The notes beneath the pieces are model-generated. The model was given only the letters and a program-made list of their open reading frames with translations. It was not told where the DNA came from and did not search any database. From contig CANFQO010000019.1 in assembly GCA_947449135.1 (NCBI GenBank), positions 1 to 43,439 of the forward strand: a stretch of DNA of 43,439 bases. Reading direction: 5' to 3'. Position numbers and translations under genes: made by a program. How positions within the stretch are numbered: the first letter of the stretch is position 1; each line of letters opens with the position of its first letter. This stretch comes from Planctomycetaceae bacterium. GTDB lineage: Bacteria > Planctomycetota > Planctomycetia > Pirellulales > UBA1268. This document shows, one piece after another, positions 25,946 to 35,528 of the stretch.

Positions 25946-28900
25946 ATGAATTTTTACCTCTACAAGCCTTTCCAGAGACAGCTCGCGAAGCTGGAACGCG
26001 GCGGCGGAGCAGCCTCCATGGCCTGCCGCCAGGTCCACGCCGCCATCGACAATTGGCGGCACCAGATGCCCGCCACGCTTCCGCGGACGCACCACGGTGA
26101 GTCGCGGATACCGCATGCGGTGAAATATGACCTGCATGGCCATCACCGCCTCGTCACCGTCGAGCACGACCATTGCCGTATCCTCGTCTGCGTAGGCTCG
26201 CATGACGATGTGGATCGCTGGCTCGACACCAACCGCGATGCCCAGTTCGTCGTCAACAAGCGGGGGCAGGTCGAGTTCACCCGAATCGACACAGCGCCGG
26301 TCGACCTCGAGGCGTTGAAGGACACCATACCGGATATTCCTCTGCTTTCGGGGCCCGTCTTCCGGCAACTGCCCAAGCAAATCTATGCGCTGCTCGGCCT
26401 CACACCAACCGTCCAATTGCTCCTCGAATTGATTACGTTCGAGCAGTTGCTCGAGAACGACGAGTCATGGGGCCTCATCTATGCCCAGCAATACGTCAGC
26501 GAATCTCAACGCAGCGCTACGCTCGATGCCGTCGATCACCTCCGCCACGGCCGGCTGAGGCAAGCCATTGTCCGCATCGAGGCTTATGCAGGCGAGGCGA
26601 CCGCGGCCGTGGCCGACGTCGCATCCGCCCTCGAGGCCGGCTCGGCTTCCGACACGCTGGCGAACCTCACTGCTCTTACCGATGTAGATTTCGACCACCG
26701 CTTCCGGAACAGTGCTTTTGCTGACTGGCTACTGTTTCTGCATCCGGATCAACAGAAACATGTCGATGCGAAGCACGCCGGACCTTCGCGGCTCATTGGC
26801 GTGTCTGGCTCAGGCAAGACCTGCGTACTGGTTCACCGTGCCAGTGCGCTCGCGGCTCGCTACCCCGGAGAGCGAATCTTTATCCTCGTGCTCAACGAAT
26901 CCCTGCGGCAACTCCTGACCCGGCTGTGTGAGCATCTCTGCCCTGAGCAGCAACGTCAGCAGATTGAGGTGATGCGGATCTACGACTACTGCCACACCGT
27001 CGTTAAGACGATCAATCCGAAGGCGTTGATCAACCTCATCGACGAGCGTAGCGGTGAGGATCTGGTACGTTGCTGGCACGACTTCACGAATCGCCCCCAC
27101 GCAAAGGCTCAGTCCGCAACTTTACGTTCCAAAATCAAGGCAATGAACGTCGAGCCGTGGGGCTATCTTAACGACGAACTCATCTGGGTGCGTACGGGAA
27201 CAGGGGCCCGCAAAGCTGAGCGAAAAGCCTATCTGAAAGCCGAACGGATCGGACGCTCCCTGCTTTTTCCGGTCGTGGAGAACATCCGGGCTGCCGCTGA
27301 CGCCGTGGTGACAACCACCGGATTTCTCACGGACACACGCCTCCGTGTTCTCGATCTACTGCAGGATTACGAGGAATATATGGCAGAGGGCGGTCTTCTC
27401 GACGAGGACGGCGTTGCCTTGCTGGCCTACGAGCATCGTGATCACATCGCCAAACATCCAGCTCTTCGCGCACGCTGCGTGTTGGTGGATGAGGCCCAGG
27501 ACTGCTCCACCACGCAACTTGGCGTGATCTCCCGCATCCCAACGGCGGCGGACGACGGACTCATGCTCGTTGGCGATCCGGTGCAGAAGGTGTTTCCGCG
27601 GCAACAGCACCTCAAGGCAGCCGAGATCGACATTCGCGGCCGAGCCGCGAGGCTCAACACGAATTACCGTAATACACGGCAGATTCTGGATGCAGCGTTT
27701 CCTATCATCCAAACGTACCGCACGTTCAGTCCCGTGCCGGCAGAAGAGGTCCTCGAACCAGAACTGGCCTGGCGTACCGGACCACGGCCGCAGTTGATTG
27801 TCTGTACGTCGCACAAAGAACAGTGGAAGTGTGTCGAGTTTCTCGTGCGGATTCTGCGCGAGACCGGCTCATCCTCCGTCTGCGTTGGCTCTCCGAAGCC
27901 TGCAATCGAGCGCACGCCCCGACGACGAGGAACGCAGGTCATGACCCCGGCTGAACCTCTCGTCGACAAGACGCTCCTCAACATCTGCGAGCAGAACAGT
28001 TGGCCGGTGATGGCCATCGATGGGAAGGCAAGGCTGGACGCCCTCGCGGAGAGTGTTGTCGGAGCCCGATTCGAGGACATGAAGGGCTTCGAGTTTAAAA
28101 ACGTCATCCTCGTCGATCTGCAGGACCGGCCGCTACTCCCCGAGTCGATTCCCTTCAAGGAACACTGGCGGGTTGCGTTCCAAGTGTATGTGGCCATGAC
28201 GCGGGCGCAGGAAGGGCTCTGGATGTTTGCGGTGAACACCCCATCGAAGCTCCTCAGTTCCGTAAGAGAGTTCGTGGATATCGTCACACCAGACCAACTC
28301 CTGGGCCGCACACCGAAGCTCGAGAGCCACAATCGCTTGGAGGATGATGATGCCGAGGGACAAACAAGCTCGAGGCTAAAACTGCCGCCGATTCCCACCC
28401 AAGTGCAGTTGCCGGTAGCAAGGCAGCCGGAAGTTACGCAGCCCTCAACAAGCGATGGCGATAGCGTGGCGAACGACGGCGACGAGGAATCAGATCTGCC
28501 GCCACTGCCCTTCAATCCAAAAAGGACCTCAGTCAAGCGGATGATCAAGTACGCCAATCAATACGCAGATGACTTCGACATGTTCGAGCAGATTATGACG
28601 TGTCTAAACGATCATGACACATCTGAATTCTCAGCCGAGATAACGGAGCTTCGAGAGCATTGGCTTGAAATGATTCGCAGCCTCAATACATCCGCGGATG
28701 AGGATTCCGGTGATGTTGAGTGGCCGCGTTATGCGGTCGCAAGTCGATCGCAAGCGCTCTCGGGGGTTGTCTTTCCGCACGAACAAGGGATGCTGAGTTT
28801 CATGGGCTATCAGGTTGGGATGACAAGTCCGCTGACGGACGAGGATCGAAGAGCCATTCTCAGGTATGTGTTTCATGGTGAGTTGCCCACGGTAATGAGT

Positions 28901-29074
28901 GATGCATACACCGCCGAGTGGGGACCGCCGGCTAGCGCCAGGCGTTTTTCAAAACTGAGAATCACCATTTCCGCGTTTGTCGAAAACGCCATGCGGCGCC
29001 GCACAGACATGCGCATCGCGATCATGGAGTGGAAGAGCGACTTGGAATACATCAAGCGTTTTCGATCCACCTGA
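25946..29074 (+). CDS. UvrD-type (SF1) helicase with ParE/RelE-like N-terminal domain
   Basis: A 1042-residue protein from the ATG at 25946; a TTG at 25931 is also in frame, and neither has a good ribosome site. The first about 85 residues (LYKPFQRQLAKLER, VKYDLHGHHRLVTVEHDHCRI) have the small strand-helix layout of the ParE/RelE toxin fold. From about 270 on it is an SF1 helicase: Walker A VSGSGKT at 286-292, DEAQD at 515-519, a GDPVQKVF motif III region, NYRN, and VAMTRAQ as motif VI. The C-terminal about 270 residues are acidic then helical and unassigned. Some stand-alone UvrD-like defence proteins also carry RelE/ParE-like fronts. The helicase call is firm, the toxin-like fold tentative. 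Confidence 0.8.
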   Translation: MNFYLYKPFQRQLAKLERGGGAASMACRQVHAAIDNWRHQMPATLPRTHHGESRIPHAVKYDLHGHHRLVTVEHDHCRILVCVGSHDDVDRWLDTNRDAQFVVNKRGQVEFTRIDTAPVDLEALKDTIPDIPLLSGPVFRQLPKQIYALLGLTPTVQLLLELITFEQLLENDESWGLIYAQQYVSESQRSATLDAVDHLRHGRLRQAIVRIEAYAGEATAAVADVASALEAGSASDTLANLTALTDVDFDHRFRNSAFADWLLFLHPDQQKHVDAKHAGPSRLIGVSGSGKTCVLVHRASALAARYPGERIFILVLNESLRQLLTRLCEHLCPEQQRQQIEVMRIYDYCHTVVKTINPKALINLIDERSGEDLVRCWHDFTNRPHAKAQSATLRSKIKAMNVEPWGYLNDELIWVRTGTGARKAERKAYLKAERIGRSLLFPVVENIRAAADAVVTTTGFLTDTRLRVLDLLQDYEEYMAEGGLLDEDGVALLAYEHRDHIAKHPALRARCVLVDEAQDCSTTQLGVISRIPTAADDGLMLVGDPVQKVFPRQQHLKAAEIDIRGRAARLNTNYRNTRQILDAAFPIIQTYRTFSPVPAEEVLEPELAWRTGPRPQLIVCTSHKEQWKCVEFLVRILRETGSSSVCVGSPKPAIERTPRRRGTQVMTPAEPLVDKTLLNICEQNSWPVMAIDGKARLDALAESVVGARFEDMKGFEFKNVILVDLQDRPLLPESIPFKEHWRVAFQVYVAMTRAQEGLWMFAVNTPSKLLSSVREFVDIVTPDQLLGRTPKLESHNRLEDDDAEGQTSSRLKLPPIPTQVQLPVARQPEVTQPSTSDGDSVANDGDEESDLPPLPFNPKRTSVKRMIKYANQYADDFDMFEQIMTCLNDHDTSEFSAEITELREHWLEMIRSLNTSADEDSGDVEWPRYAVASRSQALSGVVFPHEQGMLSFMGYQVGMTSPLTDEDRRAILRYVFHGELPTVMSDAYTAEWGPPASARRFSKLRITISAFVENAMRRRTDMRIAIMEWKSDLEYIKRFRST

Positions 29075-29104
29075 CTGATAGCCGGTCGAAAAGTAGTTCG
29101 GATC

Positions 29105-30418
29105 ATGACTATCGCGTTTCCTTTCCTAACAGCCGCTGACCCTGCTGGCACGAGCGAGGGCACTCTCGATCCACTCGGGCTATATCAGATCTCCGACCAA
29201 TTAGCGTCGGAGCTCGTGCCTGCCGTTCGGGAACGGATGATTCGCATTCGCTTCCTGACGGCGATCGCCGTCGGCACATTCGTCACGGAGGGGCTTGCCG
29301 AAGACGCCGCCCAGCGAGAAGCCTCTCCATACTTGGCCTGGGAATGGCATGTGGTTGAGTCGATTGTCCGCAGCCGCAATGAGGCTGGAGGTGAGGAGGG
29401 CATCTGGGGTGTGCCCGGCACCGTCGTCGCGCGCCGGGCGATCGGTCAGCATGGGTATCTCGATGCTCGTAGCTATCTCTCGACTCCACGTGTCTTCGGG
29501 TTTCACGGTGTCTACAAAAGACTCGCCCACCACCTGGGAATCACGAACGTGCATCTCGGGCCGGGCCCCGCTGCGGAACGCCTGGTCGATGCCTGGGCCC
29601 GTGGCCGCGGTCTCGGAGGCCTGCGGTCTGCGGAACCGCTGATCGCGAAGTGGCGATGCGCCATCGAGCAGGCTCTTTCTACGAAGCCGCCGAAGACTCA
29701 CCCGCGATGGGCGGCGGCCGACTGGCTCGAACTGGCCCATGCGTTTATGCCCGATGGAGCCGGTTCACACGAGAGGAAACTCCTGCGTGAGCTGCTTCTC
29801 GTCCCAGGTGACCGTCGCCTGGGCGCGCTACCCGATATCTGGAGCCTCCAGAAGGACGTCGAGGACGATGCTTTTGCTGAAGAGACGCTGCACGACCGCC
29901 TGGAAACCCTGGACTGTTCCTATGTCCCTTCGCTGACGGCCATCCGCGCCTACGAGGCCTTCGCCCGATCGATGCAGGATGCCTTCGATGTGTTGCGACA
30001 CAGGGCTGGAGTTTCAGACTCCAGAGGTTTTATCCTGACTGCTATCGCACCAGACGAGGACTTTTGCACGAGCGTTTCCGGCCTGGATCAGAAGTTCTCC
30101 GCAGCCCGTGCGGCACTCGGCGGAATCGGCGGCGGGGCATCGGCGTTGCAGGCCATGTTCACAGATCGATTCGAAGCGTTCGAGATACCTATGGACCCCG
30201 GTGAGACAGCCGTCGCACTGCGATCGCTTCATGAGAAGGTTCAGCAAGACAAGTCGGCCGAGGGGAAGAGGTCCTGGTTCGACAATCTCGGCGGTGACCG
30301 CATCTACGTGCGACACAACTATCGCATTGAACAGCCCGTGATCCAGCCGGCGAAGTACCTCCACGCCTACCGAGGGCAGCCCATTCGACGCTTCTTCAAG
30401 GACTTGAGGAAGCGATGA
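29105..30418 (+). CDS. Hypothetical protein, possibly DUF6361-like
   Basis: A 437-residue protein from the ATG at 29105. Its stop overlaps the PLD gene start (ATGA at 30415-30418). The N-terminus (DPLGLYQISDQLASELVPAVRERMIRIRFLTAIAV) recalls the opening of DUF6361-type proteins often found beside PLD and helicase genes, but the match is from memory and weak. The body is helical with conserved-looking Trp/Arg patches, and residues about 400-430 are basic (RHNYRIEQPVIQPAKYLHAY). There is no catalytic motif. Coupling to the PLD gene suggests a dedicated partner, perhaps a DNA-recognition subunit. Confidence 0.5.
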   Translation: MTIAFPFLTAADPAGTSEGTLDPLGLYQISDQLASELVPAVRERMIRIRFLTAIAVGTFVTEGLAEDAAQREASPYLAWEWHVVESIVRSRNEAGGEEGIWGVPGTVVARRAIGQHGYLDARSYLSTPRVFGFHGVYKRLAHHLGITNVHLGPGPAAERLVDAWARGRGLGGLRSAEPLIAKWRCAIEQALSTKPPKTHPRWAAADWLELAHAFMPDGAGSHERKLLRELLLVPGDRRLGALPDIWSLQKDVEDDAFAEETLHDRLETLDCSYVPSLTAIRAYEAFARSMQDAFDVLRHRAGVSDSRGFILTAIAPDEDFCTSVSGLDQKFSAARAALGGIGGGASALQAMFTDRFEAFEIPMDPGETAVALRSLHEKVQQDKSAEGKRSWFDNLGGDRIYVRHNYRIEQPVIQPAKYLHAYRGQPIRRFFKDLRKR

Positions 30419-32547
30419 GCAGGCGTTCAAAACGCGACAATCGCAGCACTATGCTCGACCTGTGGCGCCCGCCACGAGGAGCGGGTGATCCCGTGGGGTG
30501 TTTCGCCACCACCTACACGTTCGCCCCTGCCCTCTTCGACGAGCAGTGCCTGGCCCGGTTCCTCAGCATCGAATCGGAGCCCGACCGGGAAGACCTCGCA
30601 TTCCTGCTCGAGCGGGAAACGCGGCTGGGCGGCATCTATGCGGGTGTGCTCGTGGACTACACCCAGGCCGGCGTCGAGCACTCGCTGAGATGGGACGTGC
30701 TTGCGGCTCGCGTACCCGGCGGGAAGCAGCACGCGAAGCTCAGCCTGCTGGCCTGGGCAGACTGCGTTCGCGTGATCGTCTCGTCTGCCAACCTCACGGA
30801 ACCCGGATACCGTCGCAACTTTGAGGTGGCATCCGCCGTGGACTTTCGTGCCGACGAGTGCGACTCGCCCTTGCTCGATTCGTTCCTGCAGTTCCTGCGG
30901 GTAATGCTTGGCTTCGTTCCGGCTGGCGCCGATCGACCGGAAGTGGACCGCGCGACGGCGTTTCTCGGTCGAGTGGAAAAGATGACCCAGGGCTGGAAGG
31001 ATCTGCCGCGCAGCCGAACCATTCGCCAACAACTGGCATGCACGCTCCCTGGCAGGGGGCCGGCGGCCCGCAGCGCGCTTGGCGAGCTGATCGCCGCGTG
31101 CCGATCACGTGGGGCCTCGCCGCACGAGGCCTGGATCGCCTCTCCTTTCTTCGATGTCGACCAGGGGCATAACAGGGCCGCTGAGTCCCTGTGCAGCCAG
31201 ATGGCTCGCGGAAAGCAGCACCGCATTTGGTTCTGCGTGCCCGGGAGCCAAGGCGAGAGCCGTGCCAGTCCCCCGCGGCTTTTCGCGCCCCGATCGTTGC
31301 TCGATACCGCCGAGAAGCACGGGGCCAGCGTCACAATCGAGATGGTGCCATCGGTCGACGCAAAAGAGCCCCGGCCTTGGCACGCGAAGATGATTCAATT
31401 TGTCGCCGATCGCTATTCGGCATTGATGATCGGCTCGTCCAACTTCACGGGCGCCGGACTGGGACTGTTACCCAACCGTAACATTGAGGCCAATCTGGTC
31501 ACGCTCGTCGACCACGAGCAACACGGGCGTGAGGAAGGGCTCCTGGAGAGCGTGTGGAGCAGCATGGAGCCGATCCCGGATCCCGACCTGGCTGAGTGGC
31601 ACGGCCCGCAGCTTGATGAAGAGGGTGACGCGACTGGTCTGCCCTTGCCGGCCGGGTTTCTGTCGGCCGCCTACGGAGCCGGTGACCCCAGAAAAATCGC
31701 GATCCGGCTCGACCCCGAAGCCCTGCCCGCGACGTGGGCGATCGATGCCGTGGGCCGCCGGTTGTCCGCGGCTGGCGGTGGCCGGCTCGTCATTGACTCG
31801 CATAGCTGGCGCGAACAAGGCGTACCGCCGATAGTGGAAGTGGATTGGATGCCCGCTGATCCGCCCGAGAAGCTACGCGTTACCTGGGACGCCCACACGG
31901 CCTTCCTGCCACTGAACGTGGATGACGCACGTTCGCTGCCTGCGCCCTCTGTTCTCCGCGAGATGACCGCAGACGAAATGCTCGCCATCCTGGCCGCGAC
32001 CGATCCCGGCGCCGCCCTCCGCATCTGGGAACGCCGACGGCGTCTCGGAGTCACAGGGGTTTACGACCCGGACCTCGATTCGGCGACACCCATCGATCTC
32101 GACCCCCTGAGTCGCTATCGCCTGTCGACGACGTTCCTGCACCGCGTCCGGCGACGAGCCCGGATCATGGCCCAACTAAGGCTGTTCATCGAGAAACCGG
32201 CGATCAGCGTCCAGAGTCTCGAGTGGCGATTGCGCGGGCTGATCGGCATCGAGCCCCTCGCCCACAAGTTCGCTGCGGAATTCGATGCCGCCAGCACGAC
32301 GGCCACGAGTGGTGGCGATCCGCGAGAAGCCCTCCTTACGCTCGCCGACCTGCTCATCGTTCTTCGGGAAGCCCGCTACGCGTCCCAGGACGGCGCTATC
32401 CCAAAGCCGCAGTTTGAGAAGACGTACCGCCCATTCGTGCGGGATCTGGCGGCCCACCTGGACAACACGGTTCGTCCACGACTGCCTGCCTTGCCGGTAG
32501 ACATGTCGGAATTCTGGAACCGTGTCGTGGAGCGATGCCAAGTATGA
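30415..32547 (+). CDS. Two-HKD phospholipase D-family protein (Tdp1/DrmC-like)
   Basis: A 710-residue protein. Two active-site motifs are visible. The first is HAK with His106 and Lys108, followed by SSANLTEPGYRRN. The second is HAK with His323 and Lys325, followed by GSSN at 340-343. The spacing and the Asn rather than Asp following the motifs are closer to tyrosyl-DNA phosphodiesterase (Tdp1) and nuclease-type PLDs than to lipid enzymes. The C-terminal 350 residues are mixed and unassigned. It is coupled by ATGA overlaps to the genes on both sides. In DISARM the PLD subunit is DrmC; whether this one plays that part is inference. It acts presumably on DNA in the cytoplasm. Confidence 0.8.
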   Translation: MSRRSKRDNRSTMLDLWRPPRGAGDPVGCFATTYTFAPALFDEQCLARFLSIESEPDREDLAFLLERETRLGGIYAGVLVDYTQAGVEHSLRWDVLAARVPGGKQHAKLSLLAWADCVRVIVSSANLTEPGYRRNFEVASAVDFRADECDSPLLDSFLQFLRVMLGFVPAGADRPEVDRATAFLGRVEKMTQGWKDLPRSRTIRQQLACTLPGRGPAARSALGELIAACRSRGASPHEAWIASPFFDVDQGHNRAAESLCSQMARGKQHRIWFCVPGSQGESRASPPRLFAPRSLLDTAEKHGASVTIEMVPSVDAKEPRPWHAKMIQFVADRYSALMIGSSNFTGAGLGLLPNRNIEANLVTLVDHEQHGREEGLLESVWSSMEPIPDPDLAEWHGPQLDEEGDATGLPLPAGFLSAAYGAGDPRKIAIRLDPEALPATWAIDAVGRRLSAAGGGRLVIDSHSWREQGVPPIVEVDWMPADPPEKLRVTWDAHTAFLPLNVDDARSLPAPSVLREMTADEMLAILAATDPGAALRIWERRRRLGVTGVYDPDLDSATPIDLDPLSRYRLSTTFLHRVRRRARIMAQLRLFIEKPAISVQSLEWRLRGLIGIEPLAHKFAAEFDAASTTATSGGDPREALLTLADLLIVLREARYASQDGAIPKPQFEKTYRPFVRDLAAHLDNTVRPRLPALPVDMSEFWNRVVERCQV

Positions 32548-35528
32548 CTGCAGCTCAACTCGTACCCGACTCCCTCGTTCTAGGAAGGCGAATCACCGGC
32601 AACGTGCCAGAGTTCGACCAGATCCGCCAACGACGGGAAGTCGAGGAGATCCTCCATCGGCTCGAGCGGCAGCCCGGCGTGATCCTGGCCGACGAAGTGG
32701 GGATGGGAAAGACGTTCGTGGCTCTCGCGATCGCCACGAGCATCGCGCTCCGTAATCCCGTAGGCCCCGTGATCGTCATGGCGCCCACCACACTCGTTCC
32801 GAAGTGGCAGCAGGACCTGAAGACTTTCTGCCAGCTCTACATGGACAGTCGCCGACCCGTGACTGTAGGAGAGGCTCCGCATCGCGAGCTTGTCGCCAGC
32901 GATGCGCTGCGGTTTGCGGCAGTCAAGGACGGCGCGGCTTTTCTCCGTCTGCTCGATGACCCGCGTCCGAGTCGTGCCCACCTGATCTTCGTCAGCCACG
33001 GGGCGATGTCGCGGCAACGAATGGACAAGTGGGTCAACCTGTGTCTCGTCGCGGAAGCGCTTCGTCGGCATGCCCGTGGCGGAAACGACGCTTTGATCCA
33101 GGTCAAGAAAGTGATCCACCGGTTTCTCGCCCAGTTGCTCTGGATGACCGGCAAGGAGAGTCGCCACGACCTGGGGGAAGATCTCTGGCAGCGACTCCTC
33201 CGATCATCACCGGCCGACTGGAGGGAAATCTACAACGGCGGTATCCGGAAAGACGAGCGCAAGCTCCCCGATGATCCGGTGCCCAAGGCCGTGCTTCGAT
33301 CGCTCGACGAGATTGACCTGCGGGAACTGGCCGAAGCCTTGAAGCACATGCCGATACGCGCCCGCGGCGGGGCGGAGCGGGTTGCCGAGCGCGTGGCGGC
33401 AGTCCGAGAGGAGCTGCGCAAGGTGGACCGCAGACTGTGGGGAGAGGTGCTGGCCAAGTCTCGGTGGCGCTCGCCCCTGCTCGTCATGGACGAGGCCCAC
33501 CACCTGAAGAACTCCGACACGCAATTGGCAAAGCAATTGCAGTCAGCGGAGTCTGTTGACGATCTGCAGACGGGCACCGGAGCAATGGCCCAGTCGTTTG
33601 ATCGCATGCTGTTCCTGACGGCCACGCCGTTCCAGCTTGGACACAAAGAACTCGTCCACGTACTCCAACGGTTTGGCGACGTCCGTTGGGATACTGCGGC
33701 CTTCGGTGACAAGGCGTCGTTCAAGGAGTCTCTCGCTGCGCTCAATCGATCGCTCGACGATAGCCAATACACCTCGATTGCCCTCCAGCGGGCATGGAGT
33801 CGGATGCGGCCCGAGGATCTGCCAGCCGCGACCGCCGAGCTCGAGGAATGGTGGCACGGCATCCAATCCGCTGATGTCGACACCCTGACGGTTCACCAGC
33901 GCGCATTTCGCGACGCCTACGAGGCGGCTCTGCAAAAACGCCGGGAGGCCAACAAGCGACTCCGCCCGCTGTTAGTGCGGCACAACAAGGGGGATTTCTG
34001 GCCCGGCTCGCCTATTCGGCGTCGACAGCGGGTAGAAGGCGCGGCCATCGGTGAACAGGGCGGATCCGTCGGAGTCGGCATCGACGTGCCGGCGGAGCAA
34101 CTCCTCCCGTTCTTCCTTGCGGCACGAGCGGCCGTGAATCCCCACAAAGACCTACTGGGCGATGCGCTTTGTTCGTCCTATGAGGCTTTTCGGCACACCC
34201 GTGAGCACAGGCAGCACCCCGCCGATGTGGATGGCTTGCACACACCGCACGAGGCCGAACGAAAGCACCGGCAGGAGGAGCTTGACTCACTGCTGAACGA
34301 CCACTGGTATCTGGCCGAGTTTGACGCCACGCTCGCGAAAACGTCCACGGCTATCCACCCCAAGATCGCCGCCACCGTTCAGCGCGCGGCCGACCTGTGG
34401 GAGCTGGGTGAGAAGGTCGTCGTTTTTGCTTTCTATCGCTACACGTGCCGGGCCCTGCGAAGGCACATCAGCAACGAGATCGAACGGCGGCTGCTCGATA
34501 AGTCCCTTGAGCGGCTCGGCATGCCGGCGTCAACACATGACCGCGAGGCCGTTGACGCCCGCCTCAAGCAAATACAGGATCGGTTTTTCGACGACACCGG
34601 TTCACCGGGTCAACTCGCGATGGATTCGGCACTCGCCTCCATCGTGGATCGCCATGCAGCTCTGATTGACGTGATGCCCTCTGCCGCGGAAACCCGCGCT
34701 GTTCTGATCACAGTCATGCGACGGTTTCTGCGGGTCCACACAACCCTAGTGCGATGCTTTCCGTTCGAGAAGGAAGGGCTTCTGGGGCCGGTGGATCTGG
34801 TCGCGCAATTTCTGGATCATGCCGATGCATCGGGTATGTCATGGCGGCAGAAGTTTGATGACTTCATCGAATTCGTCCTGTCCCGGTGTTCGGCCGAGGA
34901 AAGCACGCAGTACCTGACAGAACTCCAGCGGATCAGCACGGGGGCACACAAGGCCGGCGAAGCGGATCCTGGCGACCCAGCTGGGCACGATGATGAAGAT
35001 GGTACGACACTAGCCAACGTGGCACTGTGCAGCGGAGAGACACGGATGGAGGTTCGGGTACGCCGCATGCGCACCTTCAACACACCATTCTTTCCAGACG
35101 TACTTGTGTGCAGCGAGGTCATGGCTGAGGGCGTGGACCTCCAGCGATTCTGCCGGCATATGATCCATCACGACCTGGCCTGGAATCCAAGCACGATCGA
35201 GCAACGGACGGGCCGCATCGATCGGATCGGCTGTAAGGCGACAAACCGCCATCCGATTGTGACGTTCTTGCCGTATCTCAGCGGCGCTGCCGACGAGCGG
35301 CAATTTCGGGTGATGCGCGATCGGGAGCAGTGGTTCCAGGTGGTCATGGGCCAGGAGGCGGTCGCTGATCTCATAACCGCCGAAACGGTCGACTCTACGC
35401 CGCCGCTCCCTCAGTCACTCGTGGAGTCGCTTGCGTTTGATCTCTCTGTAGCCAAGGAATCGGGGTCGCACGCAACAACAGCTCGAAAACGTGACCGACA
35501 AAGTCCGACCATCGGTGACCCCCCATGA
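32544..35528 (+). CDS. Second SNF2-family helicase/ATPase
   Basis: A 994-residue protein. I prefer the ATG at 32544, which forms an ATGA overlap with the PLD stop as elsewhere in this cluster, over the in-frame ATG at 32535. Walker A is DEVGMGKT at 50-57, DEAH at 316-319 and motif VI EQRTGRIDRIG near 885, giving an SNF2/RapA-like engine. Between Walker A and DEAH there is an insertion of about 150 residues, and another helical insert follows at about 450-750. Sequence and domain lengths differ from the first SNF2 gene at 17356, so it is not a recent duplicate. It probably works with the PLD nuclease before it and the PLD-helicase after it. Confidence 0.85.
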   Translation: MTAAQLVPDSLVLGRRITGNVPEFDQIRQRREVEEILHRLERQPGVILADEVGMGKTFVALAIATSIALRNPVGPVIVMAPTTLVPKWQQDLKTFCQLYMDSRRPVTVGEAPHRELVASDALRFAAVKDGAAFLRLLDDPRPSRAHLIFVSHGAMSRQRMDKWVNLCLVAEALRRHARGGNDALIQVKKVIHRFLAQLLWMTGKESRHDLGEDLWQRLLRSSPADWREIYNGGIRKDERKLPDDPVPKAVLRSLDEIDLRELAEALKHMPIRARGGAERVAERVAAVREELRKVDRRLWGEVLAKSRWRSPLLVMDEAHHLKNSDTQLAKQLQSAESVDDLQTGTGAMAQSFDRMLFLTATPFQLGHKELVHVLQRFGDVRWDTAAFGDKASFKESLAALNRSLDDSQYTSIALQRAWSRMRPEDLPAATAELEEWWHGIQSADVDTLTVHQRAFRDAYEAALQKRREANKRLRPLLVRHNKGDFWPGSPIRRRQRVEGAAIGEQGGSVGVGIDVPAEQLLPFFLAARAAVNPHKDLLGDALCSSYEAFRHTREHRQHPADVDGLHTPHEAERKHRQEELDSLLNDHWYLAEFDATLAKTSTAIHPKIAATVQRAADLWELGEKVVVFAFYRYTCRALRRHISNEIERRLLDKSLERLGMPASTHDREAVDARLKQIQDRFFDDTGSPGQLAMDSALASIVDRHAALIDVMPSAAETRAVLITVMRRFLRVHTTLVRCFPFEKEGLLGPVDLVAQFLDHADASGMSWRQKFDDFIEFVLSRCSAEESTQYLTELQRISTGAHKAGEADPGDPAGHDDEDGTTLANVALCSGETRMEVRVRRMRTFNTPFFPDVLVCSEVMAEGVDLQRFCRHMIHHDLAWNPSTIEQRTGRIDRIGCKATNRHPIVTFLPYLSGAADERQFRVMRDREQWFQVVMGQEAVADLITAETVDSTPPLPQSLVESLAFDLSVAKESGSHATTARKRDRQSPTIGDPP

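Noticed and set aside
24785-26416. Minus-strand open frame of 543 codons
   Set aside because: It lies antisense to two well-supported plus-strand genes and spans the gap between them. Its Arg/Val/Leu-rich composition is what antisense GC-rich sequence gives, and no domain is visible.
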